NCBI GenBank assembly: GCA_903970455.1 | Contig: CAJCIW010000084.1 | Coordinates: 1 to 12,455, forward strand | Direction of reading: 5' to 3' | Source: Verrucomicrobiota bacterium | GTDB taxonomy: Bacteria; Chlamydiota; Chlamydiia; Chlamydiales; Rhabdochlamydiaceae | DNA length: 12,455 nt | In this document: positions 6,120-12,455 of the stretch, piece by piece | How the letters are laid out: every line of letters begins with the position of its first letter | Numbering within the stretch: the first letter of the stretch is position 1 | Notes under the pieces: generated by a model | What the model saw: only the letters and a program-made list of their open reading frames with translations | Told to the model about the DNA's origin: nothing | Databases searched by the model: none | Position numbers and translations under genes: made by a program

Positions 6120-6902
6120 TTATTCAAGCATATTAAGAGCTTTTTCGTGGCAGGCGACCAGAGCATGGACGATGCCGGAACGGACGCCCTCTTCTTCTAA
6201 GACTTTGAGGCCGGCAATCGTCGTTCCCCCTGGAGAGGCGATATTCAATTTCAGTTCGGCGGGATGTTTGCCGGTTTCCTTCATTAAAGCGACGGCGCCT
6301 TCCATTGTCATCAAGACGAATTCGCGCGCTTCTTGGGCAGTAAACCCTAAGTGAACTCCACCGTCGATCATCGCTTCTATCATGACAAGAACCAACCCTA
6401 TACCTGAACCGCTCAGTGCGGTTAATGCCTCGATTTTATCCTCAGACATCCAAGCAACCAGCCCAATTCCTTCTAAAAGAGAATCTACGGCTTGTTTGAT
6501 CTGAGGAGAGATGTGGGTATTTTCTGCGAGGCCAATGACGCCCTGGCCGTAAGCAAGAGCTAAATTCGGCATAGAACGGACAAGCACGCCTGTGGGAAAA
6601 TTCTTTCTAAGCAGGGCAAGAGGTGTTCCTGCCAGGATGCTGATGAGAATTTTTTTCTCGGTTAAGGCACCTGAAGCGGCTTTTGCAAATGAGGCGAGAT
6701 CCTTCGGCTTCATGGCAAGTAAGACCACATCGGCCTTTTCGATGCTATGGGTTAGATTTTCTTCGTAGGCAGCCCCAATCTCTTTTGCAACAGCTTGAGC
6801 CTTAAGTTTGTCGTGATCGTGTAGAAGGACGGAATGTTTCTTTGCAAAATGTTTCGCAAAGGCGCTCCCCATGACACCGCACCCGATAATTGCTACTTTC
6901 AT
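6120..6902 (-). CDS. proC: Pyrroline-5-carboxylate reductase
   Basis: A 260-residue cytoplasmic enzyme for the last step of proline synthesis, reducing pyrroline-5-carboxylate with NAD(P)H. The Rossmann motif GCGVMG is at 7-12, MKPKD at 64-68, RSMPN at 109-113, LSGSG at 163-167 and ASPGGTTIAGL at 222-232. All are in family order and the length is normal. Two positions differ from the commonest form: SGSG is followed by Ile-Gly rather than Pro-Ala, and Ala replaces the first Thr of TSPGGTT; either may be lineage variation. AGAGG sits six bases before the ATG. It lies 34 nt downstream of the GrpB-GNAT gene and 60 nt upstream of the SH2 gene, in one minus-strand run. An isolated proC suits an organism with a patchy amino acid biosynthesis set, but this window cannot show that. 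Confidence 0.95.
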   Translation of the reverse strand: MKVAIIGCGVMGSAFAKHFAKKHSVLLHDHDKLKAQAVAKEIGAAYEENLTHSIEKADVVLLAMKPKDLASFAKAASGALTEKKILISILAGTPLALLRKNFPTGVLVRSMPNLALAYGQGVIGLAENTHISPQIKQAVDSLLEGIGLVAWMSEDKIEALTALSGSGIGLVLVMIEAMIDGGVHLGFTAQEAREFVLMTMEGAVALMKETGKHPAELKLNIASPGGTTIAGLKVLEEEGVRSGIVHALVACHEKALNMLE

Positions 6903-6936
6903 TTTTACCTCTCAGAATCCGCATTGTAAATAGAGT

Positions 6937-7893
6937 TTAAGCTCGATCTGATCGATCGATTATAAGAGATTTTCCTATTTCGATATCTCTTGGGTCACTC
7001 CCGTAACCATCAGGGTCATTGAATGGCATTTCTATATAACCATGCTTCCGATAAAATTTATATGCATCTTTTGAAGCTTGGGTCAATAGCTTTTTGAAGC
7101 CTCTATGGGATAGCCAGCGTTCGCAGAGCGTTAAAAATTGACTTCCGAATCCCAGATTGCGGTAACGTTCATCAATTGCAATAATCCTTAGAGCAACTCT
7201 ATTTTCGCGCCAAAGCTGAAGATGCGCATACCCAATTATTTCTACATTTTTATAGAAGACAAAATGGATGTGATCTTTATGTGTGAATGTCCAAGTAAAT
7301 GGATCTGCTTTTGATTTAAAAAAACATTTTTGGCGCAAATCGCGAACTGCACTCCATTCTCGATCCGTCAATGCTTGTACGATCCGCCATCCCTCATATC
7401 CATCTTTCCCATCGATGCTTGCCACGAAGGCATCTTTCCCGTTGCAATATTGCAGAATGTCATGAGGAAATTTCAATGCTAATTCTACCTTGAGGTTAGC
7501 GTAGCTTTCGGCATCGGAGGGATGGGAGCGCATCCAATCGCGAAATTTCAAGTATCTGCTAATTTCAGTGTCGCCTTCCTGGTAAACATGCACTTGATGG
7601 GTCCGAACGTTCCCGCCTTTTTGAAAATATCTTCTAAAAGCCATCCCATACTCTCCTTTAGCCTCGTATCCCAGAGCCTCCATAGCCCCTGTCGCTTTAT
7701 CGACTTCTTGAATATTACGCACAACAGGAAGGATGTCGATGATAGGTTTGGCGCTTAATCCAGGGACAGAGGTGGAGCCAATGTGATGAATCTCGATGCA
7801 ATTGCACCCAAGGGCTTGTTTAATGCCTTCAGCCTCCGATTCAAATAATTCAGGCCACCGCGGATCATATTCAACAACCTCTATTTTTTTCAT
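6937..7893 (-). CDS. Bifunctional GrpB-family (nucleotidyltransferase-fold) / GNAT N-acetyltransferase fusion
   Basis: A 318-residue two-domain protein. Residues 1-170 are a GrpB/UPF0157 domain: VVEYDPRWPELF (6-17), HIGSTSVPGLSAKPIIDI (37-54) and FRDWMRSHP (117-125). The G-S-T and D-I residues match the nucleotidyltransferase-like core. Residues 175-310 are a GNAT acetyltransferase, with the acetyl-CoA loop R-x-x-G-x-G in RNLGFG (245-250), preceded by IIAIDERY, and the typical FYRKHGYIEM (280-289). Substrates are unknown; GrpB proteins are poorly characterised and GNATs acetylate amines. Fusions of this kind are known in other bacteria. ATG 7893 is preferred over TTG 7905, which overlaps the upstream stop. 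Neither has a strong ribosome site, so translation is likely coupled to the phosphatase gene 8 nt upstream. Confidence 0.88.
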   Translation of the reverse strand: MKKIEVVEYDPRWPELFESEAEGIKQALGCNCIEIHHIGSTSVPGLSAKPIIDILPVVRNIQEVDKATGAMEALGYEAKGEYGMAFRRYFQKGGNVRTHQVHVYQEGDTEISRYLKFRDWMRSHPSDAESYANLKVELALKFPHDILQYCNGKDAFVASIDGKDGYEGWRIVQALTDREWSAVRDLRQKCFFKSKADPFTWTFTHKDHIHFVFYKNVEIIGYAHLQLWRENRVALRIIAIDERYRNLGFGSQFLTLCERWLSHRGFKKLLTQASKDAYKFYRKHGYIEMPFNDPDGYGSDPRDIEIGKSLIIDRSDRA

Positions 7894-7901
7894 AATCTGA
7901 A

Positions 7902-8513
7902 TCAATTGTATTTAATAAAACCGGAGGTTTCTTGCATTTTGAAACAGGAATCTTTGAATTCTAAGACAACATAACCTGCATTTTCAATCGAAAAGCCAGT
8001 ATCATCCATCTCAAAAAGCGTGAGGAGCAGCGAACGGATCACTCCTCCATGCGAGATGATCAGGAGATTTTTTCCTGTTTGAGTTTGAGCGAGATTCATG
8101 AGAAATGGAAGAGCCCTGTTTGCCACTTCGGCCATTGTCTCCGAACCGGGAATCGTGCGATGGCCTGCCCTCTGATTCAGGGGCAACGACTTGGCTTCAG
8201 CGAATTGAGAGGCAAAAATTTGATGGTATTCCGATTGGGTGAGGCCCTCAGCGGAACCGTAGGATCCCTCTCTGAGCGCAGGTTCGAGGGATACCTCTTT
8301 TTGCAGATATTGGTTCAGGATACAAGCCGTCCGGTGAGCGCGGGAAAGGGGTGAAGAATAGATCTTTTCAAAATCCACCTCCTTTAACCGGATGCCGAGT
8401 TGATGCGCTTGTGATTCCCCTTCTTCGTCAAGCGGCTGATCGATCGAGCCTTGCAACCGTTTTTCCCGATTCCAGGCCGTTCGGCCGTGACGGACTAAAT
8501 ACAATCTAGCCAT
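7902..8513 (-). CDS. Histidine phosphatase (phosphoglycerate mutase-like / CobC-GpmB type)
   Basis: A 203-residue cytoplasmic protein of the histidine phosphatase superfamily, which removes phosphate through a phospho-histidine. LVRHGRTAWN (6-15) carries catalytic His9, SSPLSRAHRTA (53-63) carries the phosphate-binding Arg58, the general-acid segment is LREGSYGSAEG (80-90), and ISHGGVIRSLL (153-163) carries the second His155. Substrate is not predictable: members include alpha-ribazole phosphatase, broad-specificity sugar phosphatases and phosphoglycerate mutases. Classical phosphoglycerate mutase is unlikely because the protein is shorter than the usual 2,3-BPG-dependent enzymes. It is first in the minus-strand run leading through GrpB-GNAT and proC to the SH2 gene. 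It is divergent from the PAP2 gene, with only 57 bp between. No strong Shine-Dalgarno sequence precedes the ATG. Confidence 0.92.
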   Translation of the reverse strand: MARLYLVRHGRTAWNREKRLQGSIDQPLDEEGESQAHQLGIRLKEVDFEKIYSSPLSRAHRTACILNQYLQKEVSLEPALREGSYGSAEGLTQSEYHQIFASQFAEAKSLPLNQRAGHRTIPGSETMAEVANRALPFLMNLAQTQTGKNLLIISHGGVIRSLLLTLFEMDDTGFSIENAGYVVLEFKDSCFKMQETSGFIKYN

Positions 8514-8570
8514 AAAGGACTATGCAAATTAAAAATAAATATGTAATCTCTGCCAAAGGCTAGGTTTTTG

Positions 8571-9212
8571 ATGATAATCCCCTTTGGTAAAAAAAATCGA
8601 GAAGCAATTTTTTTTCGGCATTGGAAACTTGTTCTTGCCGTATCCTCTGTCGCAATTCTCCTCAGCTATTTTCTTTTAGACATTCCTTTTGCTGAAGCGT
8701 TTAAGCCTCTTCCCTCTTCCTGGAAAAGAGGCTTAAAATTTTTCACGAACATCATTGATCCTCAATACAATAATTACCTTTGGCCCCTCCTTTTTTTCCT
8801 CTTTAGGTATTTACTGAAAAAACAAGTCTGGTCCAACCGCTTTCTGTTGGTTGTTGTTTCTATTCCTATAGGAAATGTTTTCGTTTGGATCTTAAAGTTC
8901 CTGTTTGGCCGAGCCCGGCCGAAGCTTTTCTTTTCAGAACAGTTGTACGGGTTCTACTATTTTAAGACCGGATTCTTATTAGAGTCATTTCCCTCTGGAC
9001 ATGCTGCTTGCGTTGGTGCTATTTTTGGAGCCTTTAGCTGCCTTTATCCTCGCCTTTCCCCCCTTTTCCTGGTTGTGGGTTTTTTATTGGCGATGACACG
9101 CGTAGCACTAAACCTCCATTTTTTTGCCGATATCATTGCGGGATTTACAATCGGCCTTCTGGCGGCGCAATGGATTTATACCGTGATGAAAGAACAAAAA
9201 ACTCAATTTTAA
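8571..9212 (+). CDS. PAP2-family membrane phosphatase
   Basis: A 213-residue multi-span membrane protein with the three PAP2 motifs: KFLFGRARP (109-117, the KxxxxxxRP form), FPSGHAA (140-146) and TRVALNLHFFADI (176-188, the SRxxxxxHxxxD form with Thr in place of Ser). Catalytic His candidates are His144 and His183. Such enzymes dephosphorylate lipid phosphates on the outer face of the inner membrane, for example undecaprenyl pyrophosphate, phosphatidate or lipid A phosphates; the actual substrate cannot be told. About six hydrophobic segments are visible (for example 20-40, 68-83, 91-113, 146-160 and 164-205). ATG 8571 with AGGCTAGG upstream is chosen over the adjacent TTG 8568. The nitroreductase gene starts 18 nt after its stop and is probably co-transcribed. 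Confidence 0.92.
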   Translation: MIIPFGKKNREAIFFRHWKLVLAVSSVAILLSYFLLDIPFAEAFKPLPSSWKRGLKFFTNIIDPQYNNYLWPLLFFLFRYLLKKQVWSNRFLLVVVSIPIGNVFVWILKFLFGRARPKLFFSEQLYGFYYFKTGFLLESFPSGHAACVGAIFGAFSCLYPRLSPLFLVVGFLLAMTRVALNLHFFADIIAGFTIGLLAAQWIYTVMKEQKTQF

Positions 9213-9230
9213 AAGGGAGTGAAAAAACCT

Positions 9231-9851
9231 ATGAGCCATCCTTTCAAGTCAGAAGTAGAAAAAATCCGCAAAACAGATTATCCGGTTAACCCATTGATCC
9301 TGGACAGGTGGTCCCCCCGCTCGATGACCGGAGAAGAAATGAGTGACAAGGAATTGATGGGGCTCTTCGAAGCGGCGAGATGGGCTCCTTCTTCCTACAA
9401 TAACCAGCCTTGGCGATTTCTCTACGCCAAGAGAAATACCCCTTCCTGGCGCCTCTTTTTCAACCTCATGATCGAATTCAACCAGGGATGGAGCAAGAAT
9501 GCTGCTGCCCTCGTTCTCATCATTTCCGGGAAAAATTTTGAAAAAAACAACAAACCGTGCCACACCCATAGTTTTGATACGGGAGCCGCCTGGATGGCCC
9601 TGGCTTTAGAAGGGGCATCGAAAGGATACACTGTCCATGGAATGGAAGGATTTGATTATGAAAAAGCCAGGAAAGATCTGAACGTTCCTGACGATTACCA
9701 AGTCGAAGCGATGATCGCGATCGGCAAACGAGCGCCCGCGGATCAACTCCCCCCCGAACTTCAGCAAAGAGAGGTTCCAAGCATGAGAAAGCCTCTCCAA
9801 GAAATCGCGATCGAAGGCAAGTTCAAAACCACACAAAGCAAGGTCGCCTAA
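9231..9851 (+). CDS. Nitroreductase-family flavoprotein
   Basis: A 206-residue protein with the nitroreductase-fold landmarks: RWSPRSM (26-32), the FMN-binding ARWAPSSYNNQPWRF (49-63) and IAIGKRAP (162-169). These enzymes use FMN and NAD(P)H to reduce nitro groups, quinones or other electron acceptors, usually as cytoplasmic dimers. The natural substrate here is unknown. ATG 9231 is chosen, with GGGAG 11 bases upstream; a GTG at 9219 is in frame but overlaps that ribosome site. It follows the PAP2 gene closely on the same strand, but no functional link is evident. A strong hairpin 17-45 nt past its stop lies in the orientation of the opposite-strand gene and could weakly stop this transcript too. 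The length is typical of the family. Confidence 0.92.
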   Translation: MSHPFKSEVEKIRKTDYPVNPLILDRWSPRSMTGEEMSDKELMGLFEAARWAPSSYNNQPWRFLYAKRNTPSWRLFFNLMIEFNQGWSKNAAALVLIISGKNFEKNNKPCHTHSFDTGAAWMALALEGASKGYTVHGMEGFDYEKARKDLNVPDDYQVEAMIAIGKRAPADQLPPELQQREVPSMRKPLQEIAIEGKFKTTQSKVA

Positions 9852-9860
9852 AGAACCGCC

Positions 9861-9895
9861 AAAAAAAATCGAGCAAGCCCTGTAACTTGCTCGAT
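9861..9895 (-). terminator. Intrinsic terminator of the histone-like gene
   Basis: Arms 9868-9877 and 9886-9895 form a perfect 10-bp stem (ATCGAGCAAG with its complement) around an 8-nt loop. On the minus strand the stem is followed directly by eight T residues (9868-9861), the classic rho-independent form. It begins about 65 nt after the stop of the small basic gene. Confidence 0.85.
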
Positions 9896-9959
9896 AACTT
9901 ATACTTAAGATATATAGGCACCACTAGCGTCGTAGCCTATTTCCTCTTCAGGGACTTAA

Positions 9960-10070
9960 TTACTTGCGAGAAGCAGCTTTTCGTGTTCTGCGAGTTTTGC
10001 GAGTTTTCGTTTTTCTAGCAGAAGCTTTTTTAGTTTTACGAGCTGTTTTTCGTGCCTTTTTTTTTGCCAT
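9960..10070 (-). CDS. 36-residue histone H1-like (Hc2-like) basic DNA-binding protein
   Basis: A very small gene: ATG 10070, TAA 9962-9960. By hand count the 36 residues contain 12 Lys, 8 Arg, 7 Ala, 6 Thr, 2 Ser and the initial Met, with no acidic or other hydrophobic residues. It opens MAKKKARKTARKTKK and repeats R-K-T type triplets, like the tails of chlamydial Hc2 (HctB) and other lysine/alanine-rich bacterial H1-like proteins that compact DNA. It is far shorter than Hc2 of Chlamydia, so a full hctB name is not justified. Support for expression is strong: AGGAGG lies five bases before the ATG, there is a candidate promoter about 80-105 bp upstream, and a textbook terminator lies downstream. 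The longer overlapping frame from 10144 is a shadow. The likely role is nucleoid condensation in the developmental cycle, which is inferred. Confidence 0.82.
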   Translation of the reverse strand: MAKKKARKTARKTKKASARKTKTRKTRRTRKAASRK

Positions 10071-10449
10071 AATATCCTCCTTGTTTGGATACATAGGACT
10101 TTAGGTTTAGTTTGCCTTTGAGTGGCAAGCTTCAATCCATTCATATCCTATAATTTTCAATATATAATAAAGACAAATTAATTTGAAAAAAAATTTTAAA
10201 ACTGATTGATTATTGATTTCAAACAAACATATAAAAAAAGCGCTTAGAATATATTGTGAGGGCTATTTCGGTAATGAAAAAATTAATAAAAAAAATTAAT
10301 TACGTAGATTGCATTAGTCTGGGTTTTAAGTATTTTCTTATTAAAGTTGGAATTCTAATACTTGATTTTAGCTTTTCAAATAATGGATTTCGAAGCATTC
10401 GCTTAATCCGAATCCTTAAAAATATCAGATCATTTAAATAAAGACAGAA
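10071..10449. other. AT-rich spacer between the histone-like and cyclophilin genes
   Basis: This stretch is visibly richer in A and T than the rest of the window, especially 10141-10445. It holds the leader and probable promoter of the histone-like gene at its left end. A plus-strand frame (GTG 10256 or ATG 10274 to 10441) would give a Lys/Ile/Phe-rich peptide of 55-61 residues with no recognisable motif and only a distant GAGGG before the ATG; it looks like chance in AT-rich DNA. No RNA gene, terminator or clear repeat was seen. Confidence 0.5.
10147..10176 (-). promoter_or_regulatory. Candidate promoter of the small histone-like gene
   Basis: On the minus strand TTGTCT (10176-10171) is followed by TTATAG after 17 nt, or TATAGG after 18 nt, in very AT-rich DNA. 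A start near 10140 would give a leader of about 70 nt before ATG 10070. In DNA this AT-rich such matches arise easily by chance. Confidence 0.3.
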
Positions 10450-11031
10450 CTACTTAATGGCAATTTCTATCGATTTGATGATATCGCCTTGTTCAATTTT
10501 CTGAACGACTTCGAATCCCCCAACCGTTTGACCAAATACAGTATATTCCCCATCAAGATAAGGAATTTTCTCAAGTGTGATGTAGAACTGGGATCCGCTA
10601 GACCTCTTTTTGGGATTCACATGGTCGGGCAGCCGCGCCCATGCAAGAGCTCCTTGCACATGAGGCAATTTGATTTCAGATGGAACTGTGTAGCCAGGCC
10701 CTCCTCTCCCTGTGCCCTCGGGATCGCCGCCCTGAACAACAAAATTGGGGACAACTCGGTGAAATGCCAAGCCGTTGTAAAATCCTCCTTGGGCCAATTG
10801 GATAAAATTCGTCACGGATAAAGGAGCTTCTTTGGGATTGAGCTGACAAATGATGTCTCCTTTTGAGGTATGTATAATGGCTTGGTAAGACTTTCCCTCT
10901 TCAAAGAGAATCGATTTTGCCGGTTCGTTGAATTGCATCTTTTCTTCTCCTGAGAATAAATTGGGACTCATCAACAGTGCAGAAATCCATGAAAGTGCAA
11001 ACGCGGTGTTTCTGAAAGCTCTAAGTTTCAT
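10450..11031 (-). CDS. ppiA: Exported cyclophilin-type peptidyl-prolyl cis-trans isomerase
   Basis: A 193-residue protein that catalyses proline isomerisation, probably in the periplasm. Residues 1-27 form a signal peptide (basic start, hydrophobic 10-21, cleavage probably near SPNLFSG). The cyclophilin domain (about 49-190) shows FHRVVPNFVVQGGDPEGTGR (90-109) with catalytic Arg92, Phe97 and Gln100, then GSQFYI (146-151) and YLDGEYTVFGQ (158-168). Tyr158 replaces the Trp that gives cyclosporin sensitivity in human CypA, as in many bacterial forms. A short insertion (LPDHVNPKKRS, 134-144) precedes the GSQF motif. ATG 11031 with GGAGG eight bases upstream is preferred to GTG 11046. It stands alone on the minus strand with its own candidate promoter. 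The symbol follows E. coli usage by location and fold. Confidence 0.92.
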   Translation of the reverse strand: MKLRAFRNTAFALSWISALLMSPNLFSGEEKMQFNEPAKSILFEEGKSYQAIIHTSKGDIICQLNPKEAPLSVTNFIQLAQGGFYNGLAFHRVVPNFVVQGGDPEGTGRGGPGYTVPSEIKLPHVQGALAWARLPDHVNPKKRSSGSQFYITLEKIPYLDGEYTVFGQTVGGFEVVQKIEQGDIIKSIEIAIK

Positions 11032-11064
11032 AGCAATACCCTCCACACATATATCTAAGTCGTT

Positions 11065-11093
11065 ATCCTAACGGGAATTGAAGTTTTAATCAA
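11065..11093 (-). promoter_or_regulatory. Candidate promoter of the cyclophilin gene
   Basis: On the minus strand TTGATT (11093-11088) and TAGGAT (11070-11065) are separated by exactly 17 nt. This places a start site near 11058, about 27 nt before ATG 11031. Confidence 0.45.
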
Positions 11094-11124
11094 GCAGGAA
11101 TAGGATGGGAATAGGTAGGTGAGC

Positions 11125-11263
11125 TAAAATATTTATGAAGAAATTCAAGGAGCTTTTCGATGAGATTTCGCACCGGACGACGAAGTCAATGTGGGAACAC
11201 ATGACTGAGAAGGCCGATGAGAAAGATCGCGAAAAGAACTTGAAGGTCATCATAAATATTTAA
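11125..11263. repeat. 139-bp imperfect palindrome (MITE-like or long-hairpin element)
   Basis: The entire segment folds back on itself. The outermost 25 bases (11125-11149 and 11239-11263) match at 21 of 25 positions, including an unbroken AAATATTTATGA with its complement. The symmetry continues inward through CTTTTCG (7 of 7), a TTTC...CGG stretch, and a central stem AGTC(A)ATGTG / CACATGACT (11184-11193 with 11198-11206) closed by the loop GGAA. By hand about 48 of 66 aligned positions pair. It lies between the cyclophilin and glutaredoxin-like genes. A 42-codon plus-strand frame (ATG 11135, TAA 11261-11263) fits almost exactly between the arms but matches no family known to me. No clear target-site duplication is seen. 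The size and full-length symmetry suggest a non-autonomous mobile element or a structured RNA. Confidence 0.65.
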
Positions 11264-11290
11264 CCGAACTTACTTAAAGTGAGTGTTTTT

Positions 11291-11644
11291 ATGGTCCGAT
11301 GGTGGGTCTTGCTACTTTTGCTGTGGCCGGCAGCAGCTTCTACACTGGGAGCGAACCCCCCCCAAGAAGCGCTTGAGGTTCAGAAAAAACCTTCTTTAGT
11401 GTTGTACTATTCGAGCTATTGTCCTCATTCTCAGAAAGTTTTGCATTATCTGAAAAAGATCCACAAAACCATCCCGATGAAGAACGTGAAAGACAATCCG
11501 CAATACAAAGAAGAGCTCGCTCGCGACGGAGGTCAGCTTCTGGTTCCTTGCCTCGTCATCGATGGAAAGGGACTTTATGATGCGGATACAATTATCGAGT
11601 GGTTGTCCCAACACCAGAACCAACTTCTTGAGTCTTCTAATTAA
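11291..11644 (+). CDS. Exported glutaredoxin/thioredoxin-fold protein with CPHS active site
   Basis: A 117-residue protein. Residues 1-21 form a signal peptide or membrane anchor (MVRWW, hydrophobic leucine run, then AASTLGA as likely cleavage). The remainder is a small glutaredoxin fold: LVLYYSSYCPHS (36-47) places the active-site Cys44 at the end of the first strand, the cis-Pro is Pro86 in LLVPCLVIDG (83-92), and LYDADTIIEWL (95-105) is the usual end helix. The second active-site position is Ser, so it is a monothiol type; Cys87, next to the cis-Pro, is an unusual extra cysteine. It probably acts on disulfides or glutathione-type adducts outside the cytoplasm, but no partner is visible. 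ATG 11291 is chosen over GTG 11279; neither has a strong ribosome site. The permease gene starts 47 nt downstream. Confidence 0.85.
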   Translation: MVRWWVLLLLLWPAAASTLGANPPQEALEVQKKPSLVLYYSSYCPHSQKVLHYLKKIHKTIPMKNVKDNPQYKEELARDGGQLLVPCLVIDGKGLYDADTIIEWLSQHQNQLLESSN

Positions 11645-11691
11645 TTTAAAATTAAATTATACCCTAAATAAATAAGAGGTGGTCCAGAACT

Positions 11692-12455
11692 ATGCAAATT
11701 TCCAGCAACCCTAGAAGAGTGTTGAGCGTCTTTGTTCTAGCAATGCTCAATGTCTCGATCATGGCGAGCTTGCGCAATCTGCCCCTCGTAGCGGAATTTG
11801 GCCTCAGCGCGGTTTTCTTTTTCTTCCTCGTTGCCTTATTTTTTTTGGTCCCCTGCGCCCTCATTTCAGCTGAGCTTGCAACCGGATGGCCGAAATCGGG
11901 AGGGATTTACATTTGGGTCCGCGAAGGATTGGGCGACAAATGGGGATTCATGGCGATATGGATGCAATGGGTCCATAATGTGGCCTGGTATCCTGTGATC
12001 ATGTCCTTTGTCGCGGTCACCCTCGCCTTTTTGGTTTCACCAGCTCTATCTGAAAATAAATTTTATGTTATCACCGTCATTCTTATCGGATTCTGGGGAA
12101 TGACTTTACTGAATTATTTAGGGATAAAGACATCCGGCTGGTTTAGCACCATAGGCGTCATTGTGGGGACACTTGTGCCGGGTGTCTTTATTATTTTGCT
12201 GGGCATCTATTGGATCTCAAGCGGAAATCCGATACAAACCCAATTGAGCTGGAAGGCTGTTCTTCCTTCGATGCAGAATTTAGGAAATCTCGTCTTTTTA
12301 GCAGGACTGTTCCTCGCTTTTTCGGGTATGGAGGTCACTGCTTCCTATGCGAGCGATGTGCAAAAACCTCAGAAAAACTACCCCCGTGCCATTATTTTGG
12401 GAGCGGTGATCACTTTTACTCTTTTCATGCTGGGTTCTCTTTCGATTGCTTTTGT
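11692..12455 (+). CDS. APC-superfamily amino acid permease (GadC/glutamate-antiporter-like), 3' part cut by window edge
   Basis: The first 254 codons of an integral membrane transporter. About six membrane helices are visible, including 11-30, 36-60, 86-115 and 123-140. The APC landmarks are the first-helix region VLAMLNVSIMASLRNLP (15-31), the loop ELATGWPKSGGIYIWVREGL (61-80), and, further on, FSGMEVTASYASDVQKPQKN in the sixth-helix region. These match the glutamate/GABA antiporter-like branch, which intracellular bacteria use to import or exchange amino acids. Substrate and coupling ion cannot be read from the sequence. ATG 11692 follows AAGAGGTGG, which is somewhat far upstream. A short AT-rich gap separates it from the glutaredoxin-like gene, and co-transcription is possible. 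The rest of the protein lies beyond the right edge. Confidence 0.9.
   Translation, partial: MQISSNPRRVLSVFVLAMLNVSIMASLRNLPLVAEFGLSAVFFFFLVALFFLVPCALISAELATGWPKSGGIYIWVREGLGDKWGFMAIWMQWVHNVAWYPVIMSFVAVTLAFLVSPALSENKFYVITVILIGFWGMTLLNYLGIKTSGWFSTIGVIVGTLVPGVFIILLGIYWISSGNPIQTQLSWKAVLPSMQNLGNLVFLAGLFLAFSGMEVTASYASDVQKPQKNYPRAIILGAVITFTLFMLGSLSIAF

Noticed and set aside
9249..9836. Several minus-strand frames across the nitroreductase gene
   Set aside because: Shadows of a well-supported gene on the plus strand; no motifs of their own.
9956..10144. 62-codon minus-strand frame over the histone-like gene
   Set aside because: It overlaps the 36-residue basic gene in another frame. Only the shorter frame has AGGAGG at proper spacing and a coherent composition.
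10256..10441. 61-codon plus-strand frame in the AT-rich spacer
   Set aside because: GTG start without a ribosome site, no family resemblance, and a composition explained by AT-rich DNA.
11135..11263. 42-codon frame inside the palindrome
   Set aside because: No Shine-Dalgarno sequence, start and stop fall in the two repeat arms, and no family is recognised. Not listed as a gene, though it would be worth checking if the element is multicopy.
11641..11664. AT-rich near-palindrome between the glutaredoxin-like and permease genes
   Set aside because: Only six bases pair on each side and the composition is almost pure A/T; chance is a sufficient explanation.

Overview
The window looks like chromosome from an environmental member of the Chlamydiota (a Parachlamydia- or Waddlia-like intracellular bacterium). 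This is inferred from a tiny Lys/Arg/Ala/Thr-rich histone-H1-like protein, a TMEM14-family protein, a candidate inclusion-membrane-type protein with a bilobed hydrophobic domain, a periplasmic cyclophilin and a GadC-like amino acid permease. No rRNA, tRNA, CRISPR array or intact insertion sequence was seen. The assignment is not proven; another amoeba-associated bacterium remains possible.

Layout, left to right. Positions 1-1126 hold a minus-strand pair: a YqaA/DedA-like membrane protein behind a near-consensus promoter, and a threonylcarbamoyl-AMP synthase that runs off the left edge and overlaps it by 4 nt. Positions 1230-1556 hold a plus-strand TMEM14 protein. Positions 1553-2209 are a genomic scar: a Panacea-domain (antitoxin-type) protein cut short and joined directly to a frameshifted remnant of a BAAT-type acyl-CoA thioesterase. 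Positions 2339-3969 hold a minus-strand operon of an exported Fe/Mn superoxide dismutase followed by a cation diffusion facilitator, with a 4-nt overlap.

Positions 4118-6059 hold two tail-to-tail genes that overlap by 11 nt. One is a lineage-type membrane protein resembling Inc effectors. The other ends in a convincing SH2-like phosphotyrosine-binding domain, which is rare in bacteria and the most interesting signal in the window. The SH2 gene is the last of a minus-strand run (8513 to 5277) of histidine phosphatase, GrpB-GNAT fusion, ProC and SH2 protein.

On the plus strand, 8571-9851 encodes a PAP2 phosphatase and a nitroreductase. Next come a minus-strand 36-residue histone-like gene with its own terminator, an AT-rich spacer, and an exported cyclophilin on the minus strand. 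A 139-bp imperfect palindrome (11125-11263) follows. The window ends with an exported glutaredoxin-like protein and the start of an amino acid permease, both on the plus strand.

Shared themes are exported redox and folding proteins (SOD, cyclophilin, glutaredoxin-like), metal handling (CDF), nutrient import (permease), and a candidate host-interaction pair (Inc-like and SH2 proteins).
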